From Plasmodium malariae (Eukaryota > Apicomplexa > Aconoidasida > Haemosporida > Plasmodiidae), in NCBI RefSeq assembly GCF_900090045.1, contig NW_021638295.1, forward strand, positions 1-64,000: a stretch of DNA of 64,000 bases, written 5' to 3'. A model generated the notes under the pieces. That model saw nothing but the letters and a program-made list of their open reading frames with translations. It did no database searches and was not told where the DNA came from. Below, piece by piece: positions 54,457-64,000 of this stretch. Every line of letters begins with the position of its first letter. The first letter of the stretch is position 1. The translations under genes were made by a program, and so were the position numbers.

Positions 54457-54735
54457 GTATTATTCATAAAATCTACATTAACAAAAAGAAGTATATATGA
54501 AGACAAAATATTTAGGAAAGATGAAGTCATGCTTAAAATAAAAATTTTAAAATTTTTAAATCGTCAAACATTCAAATTGACAAAAGAAATAGCTACACAC
54601 TTTTTTACTGTTTCGATAAAAACATCAATATCTTTAACCGTATATATAAAACATGAATATTTTTTTTTATGGCTGCAAAGTGTATCACTGAAGATACTAC
54701 TATTCGTTAAATTTATCATTAGAAAAAAACATTTA

Positions 54736-55687
54736 CTAATCTTTATTTATTTTTTTTTTGAACTTCATATTTTCATATTTTATAACTTTCTTATAGTAGT
54801 AAATCATTCCTAATATAAATATGACAACAAATATAAGAAAAGGTACACAGTAAAAAAAAATAGTTCCTGCCCATATTTTATCTGAATTACCCCATCCTTC
54901 TATTTCAAACAAGGTACTCAAAATCCCCTCTGTCGATTGTGCATCACCATTTTTATTCAAGTATAACAACCCTAATAAACCCAACAATCCACCATCTATA
55001 AATTTTTCTAATGAAAAATCTAATATGGGGAGTATCAATACAAAAATAACTAACAAAAATAAAGCAGTTCGTATTCTACGTTTTTTACGTGCTACTTTCT
55101 TATATTCCTTATCTTCTATTTCCTTGATATTTTTAAGGTAATCTTTATAATCAAGTTCTTTAAATATTTGTTTTTCAAAATTAGAATATTTTTTTGTTTT
55201 AGGTATATCAGGTTTATTTTTCTCATTATTTTTACTGTATTCCTCAATATATAATGAACTTCTATGTGATGATTTGTGCTTTTCGTATGTTCCTTTTTCA
55301 TTATTATATATATATTTTTTTTTCTTCACTTCATCATTTGGCAATACTTCTTTAAAATTTACAATACATGAATCTTTATCCTTTTCATATATTGTTAATA
55401 ATCGATAATTTCTTGTATTTGGCTTTCTACATAGATTGCATATTTCATCCAAATTTATATATAAAGAGCTCTAAAAATAAAGAAAAATTTATATATTTCT
55501 TATTTAAATAGAAAATTATTCTCATAGTAAAAAAAATAATTAATTAAAATAAACAATAAAATATAAATAATGCAAATTTTTTGTAATAATACCATCATAC
55601 CATGTCATTGCAAAAGTGACATATCCAAGGTAAAATTATAAACGTTGAAATTTTAATTAATACGAATATAAATTTTTGTTCCATCAT
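54736..55687 (-). CDS. Plasmodium exported protein, fam-l type
   Basis: A two-exon gene of about 273 residues: exon 1 at 55601-55687 (two consecutive ATGs, MMEQKF; the second at 55684 is the alternative), intron 55471-55600 (130 bp, phase 0), exon 2 at 54736-55470 starting AGC TCT. The export-type motif RLLTI begins at residue 52 within TRNYRLLTIYEKD. With fifth residue Ile it is the least canonical in the window. TKKYSNFEKQIFKELDY is the fam-l signature. Membrane segment 1 is at about 164-181, followed by a short GGLLGLLGLLYL segment and a Ser/Thr/Gly loop; membrane segment 2 is at about 231-254 and the tail is YYYKKVIKYENMKF. It pairs with the fam-l-like gene 2.0 kb upstream. Confidence 0.87.
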
Positions 55688-56077
55688 ATAGGTTTCTAAA
55701 ATTGTAATATATTCAGAAAAAATTATATTTATAATAAAGCATTATACATTCAATAATAAATTGTAATACATATATTTTTTCAATTTTTTTTATTATTTCT
55801 TCATAAAAAGATAATTATATACATATAGCTAAAATGCATTTTACAATACGGACCAAAAAAAAATACCTTTAAAAATATATTTAAAATTTTTAATATTTAC
55901 GTTATGAATAAATAAATGACTTTAAATAAAATATTATAATTTTAATTCTTTCATAAATATTCAAGGTGTATAAATTAATTATTTAATATAGTTGAGTAGT
56001 TAAATTTTTTTTATAGAAACTCTCAAAGTAAAAAAAAAAAATGATATATTAATATAACTAAATACTCATTTAATTTA

Positions 56078-56112
56078 CAGTATTAAATGTATATAATATA
56101 GATCAATGGAAA
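56078..56112 (-). promoter_or_regulatory. Recurrent upstream element of fam genes (weak copy)
   Basis: Begins about 390 bp upstream of the ATG at 55687. Only the TATATAATATAGATCAATGGAAACAAT part resembles the other copies, so this is the weakest member of the set. Confidence 0.22.
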
Positions 56113-57677
56113 CAATTAATATATTTGGATAGTAATTTCTAACTTTAATAATGTTTTCCTATTATCAATACTAATTTCTAAGATATTGCACTTTGAAAAA
56201 ACGTATTAATTATTTTGTTGAATATTAATTATTATTATTATACAATATTTGTAATAATTAATGAAGAATTTAATAGCTAGTAAAACCTTTTTTATTTTGT
56301 AAAATATAACACATTTTTTAGTGTTCACATATCTATGTGTATAAGGTTATGGTTTAAAATATATTTAGAATGTTCAATTTATAACGTATATTCAATCTAT
56401 GACAAAATATATATACTTTTGAACTTAATAAAATCTTATTTTTTTTTTTTTGTGTCATATATTTAAGAAATTTAATCCTCTATTAAATTTAAATTTTTCC
56501 ATTATTTAGAAATAGAAGTTTTTTAAATTAATCCCATTAACTCTTTCACTTTTTATCTACATTAATATATTTGATGTAATAATAATATATTAGAAAAAAA
56601 AAAAAAAAATACACTAAAATAATTATATGAATGTTACATATAATTACTTTAATATAAAAATATATCAATTAATATAAATTTACCTACGAATTTAGCATAC
56701 AGGTTTTTATATGTAAATTAAAAATAAAGAAGTGTAACAATATGATTTGCCATAATATATTATTTAGTAAAGTTTGTAATTAAAATGTCAAATATAATAT
56801 ATTATTTTTTGGTTGTTTATTCACAAGCATGATTTGTCAGAACAATAATTTTGCAGATACAGATTAATCATTAAATAAAAGTAAATAAAATTTTTTTTTT
56901 TTAATATTACATATGGCAAAAAAAATGATTCTTTCTTTTAATTCTGCTAAATATGTGTTATAAATCATGCAGTGACAATTATAAAATTATTATGTTCGAA
57001 AAATATTACTTTAAGTATCCTAAATTTTACTTTATTTTTTTTTTTTTTCTAAAAAAACATATTGTTTTTTGATTGAATAAATTAAGAAAATAAGAACAAA
57101 TACAAATATATGAAATTTAAAATGCTATTTTAAAATTAAAAAAAAATATATATATCATTACCATAATATAATCACTTAGTTTCCTTATATAAAAAATCAG
57201 TAACATTAATTATTATTTTTAAAATAATAATTCCTTTACTTAAAAATCTAAAAATATAATAATTTTACACTCGGGGATGATAAATAATCATAAAGCAGTA
57301 GTATTTATAACTAAATCCTAGATTAACTAATGAATTCAAAATATAATATTATCTATTCTGTTATATATTGATTTTAACTTACAAATATATATTTTTTGCC
57401 GAAATTCGCATATAATCAGAAATATATATGTATATATTAAGCCACAATAATTAATTCGAATGAAGAATATATTAAATTGCAAATTAAAAAATTTTCAAAA
57501 ATTCAAATTCACAAAAAAAATAAAAATATATTATTTTATGTTTACATATAAATATGACTACGTATATGTAATTTCACATTTAAAATATAAGAAATTATGA
57601 CTATATTTAATATTTTATTAAACATATTATATGTAGTACATAACATTAAATTTTATTTATCGAAATAAACATATATC
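56113..57677. other. Intergenic, no gene seen
   Basis: A/T-rich spacer between the two fam-l-like genes, with homopolymer runs near 56440, 56595 and 57030. No open frame of note. Confidence 0.5.
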
Positions 57678-58631
57678 TTACCATTCATAAAACGCTTCCA
57701 AGAACTTAAGTTTTTTATGTTTTATATATTTTTTATGAAAATAAAAAATTCCTAGTATAAGTATAATACTCAATATTAAAATAGGTACACAGTATATAAG
57801 AATACTTCGGGCTTTGTATGCTACAGAAGGATTTTGAGAAAAATAAGAGAGCCATGAAATGCCCGACTCACCTGCACTGTCAGGTGTGGGCGTCGAAATA
57901 CCAGATGATGAACCATTTTCTAATAAACTAAATAATTGCAACAATAAATTTCCAATGGATAAATCTACTATAGGTATCACAGATATCAACAAGAACAATA
58001 ATAAAAGTAAACAGAGTCGCAATCCGTAATTTTTACGCTTTAATTTTTTGTAATCCTTATCATTAATTAACAACATTTTTTTAAAAAAAGCTTTATCATT
58101 AAGTCCATTCATAATTTTTTTTTCATAATGGGTATATGATCTATGCAACATGGTATATTTATTTTTCATAAGTTTTTTAATTAATTTTTTCTTATATAAT
58201 AAGCTTCTATCTAATTTTTCTTTTTTTTCTTTCTGAAATTTTTCATTATCAACTGTAAATATTTCTTCATTCTTCCTTTTTGTATAATATGGTATATTTA
58301 ATTCTAAATCTCCAACATTTGCAAAAATACTCTTTTCACATTTTCCTAATAATCGATCAATTCGTTTATATAGTTTTTTATCAGAGCTATGCTTTTCATC
58401 CAAAATTTTGTTAAACCTGCTCTAAAAAAAAAAATGTGAATATTTCATATATAATTGGATAAATATTCCCATTCAAAAAAAATAATAAAAATAAACAATG
58501 TAAATATGAATAAAACAAATTCACTTAAAAAACGTCTATGGTACCATGTTACTGTAAAAATGACACGTCCAAATTAAAATGATAAACATAAAAATTTTGA
58601 TAAAACATGCGAACTCAATATTTTGTTTCAT
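57678..58631 (-). CDS. Plasmodium exported protein, divergent fam-l type
   Basis: A two-exon gene of about 276 residues: exon 1 at 58545-58631 (29 codons, MKQNIEF), intron 58422-58544 (123 bp, phase 0), exon 2 at 57678-58421 starting AGC AGG. The export-type motif RLLGK starts at residue 52. The usual ETKKYS/KELDY region is replaced by HRSYTHYEKKIMNGL, so it is a diverged member. Membrane segment 1 lies at about 163-183 (LCLLLLLFLLISVIPIVDL), then a Ser/Gly/Thr/Pro-rich loop (SSSGISTPTPDSAGESG) not seen in the siblings, and membrane segment 2 at about 235-257. The tail YFHKKYIKHKKLKF is family-like, with an extra FLEAFYEW end. Export is inferred from architecture; function unknown. Confidence 0.86.
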
Positions 58632-58962
58632 GATAAAGACTCTAATATTGTAATATATAAAATAAAGAAAAAATGAACATCACTTTAGGCACTTCTAACA
58701 ATAAAAAAATACCTCTTTTATTTTTATTAATATTTGTTTTTTTTAAATTAAAATGTATAGAAAATTTTACTAATTAAAAAAAAAATACTTAAAAAAAGAT
58801 TCTTTAAAACTACATTATTGATATTATTTATAAAAAATTAACGATAAGTAAAATTACAGGATTTCAATTCATTCATATAAATTCACAACGTATACTTTAA
58901 TTACATAATAGAGCGATTAAACAATTTTTTTCTCATTATTTTTAATTATTAAAAAATATTAA

Positions 58963-59012
58963 ATTTATATAGAATGTACAATGTATAAAATATAGGTATA
59001 TGCTATTGTTCT
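58963..59012 (-). promoter_or_regulatory. Recurrent upstream element of fam genes
   Basis: Begins about 330 bp upstream of the ATG at 58631, with TATATAGAATGTACAATGTA, AAATATAGGTATATG and TATTGTTCTAGG, the last matching TTGTTCTA at 11400. Inferred regulatory role. Confidence 0.3.
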
Positions 59013-60149
59013 AGGTGTTTCTTGAATAATTACTATTTTTAAGTTTCCCTAGGAATTATTATAATTTTATATATAATATATTTCGGTAAATGTTATTATT
59101 ATTGATAAAAAAATTAGTATTTACAACAATGAAACAAAAGTGTTAAAAAATTAAAAATATATATATTTTGTGAACATTTCCTTGTTTTACTAGTCATAAC
59201 ACATGCTTTTTTTTTTGGTATAATACATGTTAAAAATATCAAATTAATTATATTTTTTGTTTTTAATTTAATTTTTCATAGAAATTCTAATAATTTTTGT
59301 AAAACTAAATCAACAATTTATTAACTTCACTAATATTATCATTAATATATGAATCATTTAATTTATTTGTGATATACTTTATTAGTCAAAATTAATGATC
59401 TCTTATATATATTATAGCTAAATATTATGTTTATACTAATATATTTGAAATTTCTTACCAGTATTTTGAAACATAAACTAAAATAATTTTATACACACAA
59501 ATATAGATTTTACGAAAAAGAATATAATTACTTAAAGTATTGTAACATTTAATAGTAACACAAAAATGAAAAAGTACTAAGATATATATTAAAATGTTTT
59601 TTTGTAATGTAGTGAACCTTTTTACTTTCATTTATCTATATATATACCTTAATTATTCTAGCTCGAACTATATTTTTTCAAAAACAAATTAAATATTTAA
59701 GCTGTTTTATATTCTAAGTTATGCATATTTATATATGCAAATCGCACAATTACCAAAAAAAATATTGGCCTTAATCCTTTATGTTAATTTGAGTTTAAGA
59801 ATACCAATTTTAAAAAAAATAAATATCACTTAAAAAGATCGTATATAAATTTAAAGTCATTTATTATTTTTATATAATTAAGTCATTTACTCCAAATAAA
59901 ACTTAATATTTTAATGAAGATATACTGAAGTTTATAGCATTAATAAATGCGTAATTTTATATGGAAGAATTTACAATATAAAATAATACAGTTTAAAAAT
60001 ACAAAATTTTATATACAAAAAATTTACTAAAACTCAGGAAATTTTTTTATATATAAATATTTTTCTTTTAAGTATTAACGACATTGAAATAAGGCGTTTA
60101 TGATTTATACATAAATACTCCCGAAAAAATATATTAAATAGTAACTCTT
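59013..60149. other. Intergenic, no gene seen
   Basis: Spacer between the fam-l-like gene and the 3' flank of PIR C; no open frame or motif readable. Confidence 0.5.
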
Positions 60150-61960
60150 GTGCAACTAATATAAATAAAATAAATTTGATGTTTTATTAAATATAACTTT
60201 GAGAACAGAAATATTTAAATTTGTAAGTTTTTATTCCTTATACTTTGATTCATTTAGCGTAGTAGGTAGTTATAAAAATATTATACATTAAATGTATTAT
60301 TTTAATAATATAATGATAATTTATAGCAGTTTTCCTAGGAAAATTACTTTTGTAAAAACTAAATTATAAAAGAAAAAAAGAAATTGTAGATCTAAGCTGT
60401 ATATATAATGAACATTATTTAGTTATTTTTCTATTTTTATTTCTTTTGTTATTTTTTCTTACTATTTTTATTACATAATTTATATAAAGCTTAATTTATT
60501 TTATTTATATATATAAATAAATTTTTGTATATTATACTTTTTTCATTTTTTAACCCTTACACATTACTAATATACTAATTTTACAGTATATATTTTCTTT
60601 GATAATATATATTTCAAAGTTGAACAATTTTGAATTTTATTGTAAAATAATTGTAATACTTTTTTTTTCTCTCATCCATAGACAGTTTAATGCGCTCATT
60701 GCTTTAATTAAATTATTCTATTATTTTATTATAGCTGTAATATATAATATTTTTTGTAATATTATGCTTTTTCTCTTAATATTTCCTCATTAAATTTAAT
60801 AATACATTATATAGATACACCGTATATGTTACGTTGTACATTTATACTTTGACTATATATTAAATATTTTTAAGATATAATATAAAATTTCAAAGATAAC
60901 ACAATGTTTATAATCATTTTGGTTTAATATAACTTTTTGTTTATCACACCTTTTATATATCATGTAAAAGAAAAAAAAACTTTATTAATTACAGATAATT
61001 GAATTCAGTAGATATTTCTATAATGTTATGTTTATGAATACCATTTTTATCAATGAAAATGCTGAAATCTGATTTTTCTGTGATGTCTTATAAAATTGTT
61101 ATTATTATCATGATTTTTTTTATTTTTGTATAACGTTTTTCTTTAATGTAAAAATACAAAAAATATTATGTAGATGTAGCTTTTATTTATAGAATTATTC
61201 ATAATAAAAATTACACAAATCATATTTATTATTTTTACCATGTAAATTTATGTTATGTATATTAAGAGCTAATGAAAAACTTATATTTGCATATTCATAT
61301 AAAAAGTTATTTCATTAAATTTAACAGAATATGTTATTTCCAAAATTAGCTTATATATTTCCGAATTTATAATATATATAATCATTTATTTTATAGTATA
61401 TTATTTATTGTACTACTGGTACATTATATATGTCCTGTATTATACACTGCACATTCCTCTTGTCATAATTACAATTGTTTACAATGTAATACTACAAAGA
61501 ATTAACTATTCCTTTTATGGATTTTGCTACTTTAAGTTCTAAGCTTCAACTATACTACTATATTTAGAAAATATTTAATTTTAATAAACTCCAAAAATCC
61601 AAATATTTTAATTCATTTTTAATTGCATTTTAACTAATGATACATAAACTAAAAGAACGAAAAACATGGAAATTTCTAATTTAACACTTTTTTTTTTTAT
61701 TAATTTTAATTCTCTATATATTTTATTTAATAACTTTTTTTACAATGATGATATATCAATAATGTATTCTTATTTACTGTAAATTATAATATCAGTTGCT
61801 ATATCATAATTTTCTGTCCACTGATATAGACGTTCTAATTTATGTTTTTTTTTTTCTTTTTTTTTTCTTCTTTTCTAATAGAATAATATATGGACAAATA
61901 TTCTTATTAAAATTATTATTCTTAATATAAACGTGATATATACTTTTCGTAAAAGACTAC
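60150..61960 (-). repeat. Shared 3' flank of PIR genes (copy behind PIR C)
   Basis: Aligns by eye with 34620-36767 behind PIR A over nearly the whole 1.8 kb, in the same order and orientation relative to the stop codon. The plus-strand open frame at 60599-60793 is T-rich and is not conserved as a frame in the other copy, so it is not called as a gene. Confidence 0.5.
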
Positions 61961-63194
61961 TCATGCGGCATGATATGCTACATTTAGTTGTTTTCTACCT
62001 AAATTTGATTTTCTTTGTTCATTAGTGTATTCTGTTAATTCCAGTATATCCATTTCATCCAAATTACGTCTAATTGATTTTTTCTTTAATACTTTAGTAT
62101 GTATCCATAATACAATTGGAGTAAACTATTATTCAGAAGATATATACAAGATGATTATATAATAATTATTTTATCGTTACTTTTTATTTGTTTATCTATT
62201 AAACAAATATAAATGGAAGTAAATTAAGATATTTAATTTTATAAATGATATTAATAATTACTTTATATAGTAGGAAGCCAATGAAGAAAATACCGACAAA
62301 GGGTAGAACAAAGAACAGAGGAATTTGAGATGAACTAAAGGTAGATCCTTTAATTACATATTCTTGATCAATAAAAGCAGTACCATAGCGGATTGAAACT
62401 TGGTCTTCTGGGGACACTTCCTCTATTTTACATGTCAAAGGAGATAACTTTTTTTCAAAACAACTAGAAACATGTGTTTTAAGTTGCATACAATACGCTT
62501 GAGAATATTTTTCTGTACAATTATATATTTCATTATAAGCATTATTAGCTTTAACTATATAATCATTAAATTCTTTAGTACACTTATTATGATCTTCAAG
62601 AGTACTCTTAATGTTATCGTGATCTTTACAATAATCATACACAATCTTCATTTTTGCAAAATTCTCCTTAGTAACATTTTCAAAAAAGGTACATTTGCAC
62701 TTATAGCGCTTGTATAGAGCATTTGAAACATTAGCAAGCATTCCAATAACTTCTGAAAATAAATTTTCTTCTATGTTATTTAATAATAATTCATTTCCTA
62801 ACCAATAGTACAAGTTACGACATTTTTCTGTACATTCAGCACCATCATCAGTAAAAGCTACATAACATAAAGCCCTCGTAAGCTTATCTGCAACATTTTT
62901 AATTTTATCATAATTATTTAATTTAGATCTTGCTTCCTCAAATCCATGCTCACCCGTAAACGCGTTGCAGTAATCGAATGATGATTCAAATTTTGTTCTA
63001 TAATAAATTTTGGATTGTAGTGATTCTATAAAACTTTCCTTAGAGTTAATTAAAAAAGAAAAATTTGTATGCAATTAAAAAATATTTATTTCTGAGAATT
63101 ATTTTATTAATGTAGACCATAAGAAAAAGGTTATTCCATTAAATACATATAAATCACAATTTAAGAAGTTATTAACCGGCAGTACAGTGGACAT
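61961..63194 (-). CDS. pir: PIR protein (PIR gene C)
   Basis: A three-exon PIR gene of about 316 residues: exon 1 at 63186-63194 (MST), intron 63039-63185 (147 bp), exon 2 at 62262-63038 starting ESFIESLQSK after TCTAAG, intron 62126-62261 (136 bp), exon 3 at 61961-62125; all phase 0. The longer open frame to 63074 runs into the intron from a TTG just after an in-frame stop, so it is not the start. The extracellular domain has regularly spaced Cys residues (CTEKCRNLYYWLGNE, YKCKCTFFENV), then a single membrane helix at about 242-261 (FFVLPFVGIFFIGFLL). The tail exon starts FTPIVLW, with KKKSIRRN and the end QLNVAYHAA, close to the classic PIR terminus. Typical length for the family. Confidence 0.91.
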
Positions 63195-64000
63195 TTTAAA
63201 TTCCCCTTCAACCTAGGAATACTCAAAATAGGAGGAAAAAAAATATTTTAAAAGAATATTTACTTATATATTCTATATAAAAACAAATAATATACTTATA
63301 GTTTTTATTAATAATTTTAAAATGTGAAAATCTATTATTTACTAGGAATTTATTATAAATTTTTGTAAAGTATAAATTATAATGATATAATTATTCTTAT
63401 ATAAATGTAACATTTAAATGTGTGATATAACCAGAAAAACCAATAATATTACAGAGCGATAAAAAAAGAATAATAATATTTTTAAATTTTCTCACATATT
63501 CAAATGATACAAATTATAATTACAAATCATAAATTTAATGTTTTGTCTAATATAAATATACATAATATATTTCATATGAAATGAATACAATTTTATCATT
63601 TAACATATTTGTAAATATATTATTGATTAAATTGTTTTTTCATTATTAATGTACAAAATTTTTACCTAACATAAGCAACTACTATGTACACATATATACA
63701 ATTGCATTTTCATAATATATCTCTTATATAGTTTCATTACATATAATATTAATGTAAATTATAAAATTAGGAAAAAATAAATTAAATGCAAATTCATGTT
63801 ATATTATTCAGAAAATTTTAAATATTTAAATATTAATAGAATACTTAATAAAAAAAATTGCAATGTAATAGTATTAAAAATTAATATAAATATATCTAAT
63901 ATGCATTTAACTCAATGTATAAAAACTTATTTCTCTGATCTATACTATTTGCCTTGAATACTTCTCTATATTACGTGATCGGATTATTATGTTTTTTTAA
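63195..64000. other. Upstream region of PIR C, no gene seen
   Basis: AT-rich 5' flank to the window edge. No further exon, motif or open frame is seen. Confidence 0.5.

Noticed and set aside
54327..54530. Minus-strand frame with an Ile-Tyr repeat
   Set aside because: Translation of the TA microsatellite.
63039..63074. Upstream extension of PIR C to a TTG at 63074
   Set aside because: It is preceded immediately by an in-frame stop and lies in the intron; the TCTAAG acceptor and the MST exon 1 give a standard PIR structure.

Overview
This window is a subtelomeric segment of a very AT-rich malaria parasite chromosome, most likely Plasmodium malariae or a near relative such as P. brasilianum or a P. 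malariae-like ape parasite. The diagnosis rests on short two-exon exported-protein genes that share a 29-codon hydrophobic first exon and an RLLA-type export motif (the P. malariae-specific fam-l / fam-m repertoire), interspersed with three-exon PIR genes whose last exon begins FTPF or FTPI. I see no housekeeping genes and no tRNA, rRNA or CRISPR features, and the window stops before any telomere repeat.

Every gene and every recognisable relic lies on the minus strand. Left to right: 1-6.8 kb is gene-free and carries copy A of a diverged duplicated block. At 6.8-14.7 kb there is a dead fam-l gene, a fam-m gene and a fam-l gene. 15-25 kb is gene-poor, with a coding relic near 17.4-17.95 kb and copy B of the duplicated block at 18.5-21.9 kb. 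A fam-l / fam-m pair lies at 25.0-29.5 kb. At 32.5-33.4 kb there is a frameshifted exported-protein pseudogene, then PIR gene A (36.8-38.0 kb). At 42-44 kb there is a faint PIR-like relic and an exported gene of a third type. PIR gene B spans 47.7-49.5 kb, a fam-l pair lies at 54.7-58.6 kb, and PIR gene C spans 62.0-63.2 kb.

The open-frame boundaries alone miss the true gene ends. For each intact gene I read the signal-peptide exon 1, the intron with GT/AG ends and, for PIRs, the separate cytoplasmic-tail exon 3 from the nucleotide sequence. Coordinates below are coding start to stop, with exons given in the evidence. In the seven two-exon genes exon 1 is about 87 nt, the intron is 120-132 nt and in phase 0, and the export-motif Arg is residue 52 (56 in one gene that appears to have shifted its start).

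Functionally this is a multigene-family reservoir. The fam-l/m products are expected to be exported into the host red cell as two-transmembrane proteins, and PIRs are variant single-pass membrane proteins. The most interesting patterns are a sequence block that recurs about 360-430 bp upstream of every two-exon exported gene (a candidate family promoter), about 2 kb of shared 3' flank behind the PIR genes, a large diverged duplication of non-coding DNA, and an unusual extra Cys-containing domain in PIR gene B. All comparisons were made by eye; family names for fam-l versus fam-m are from memory of the families.
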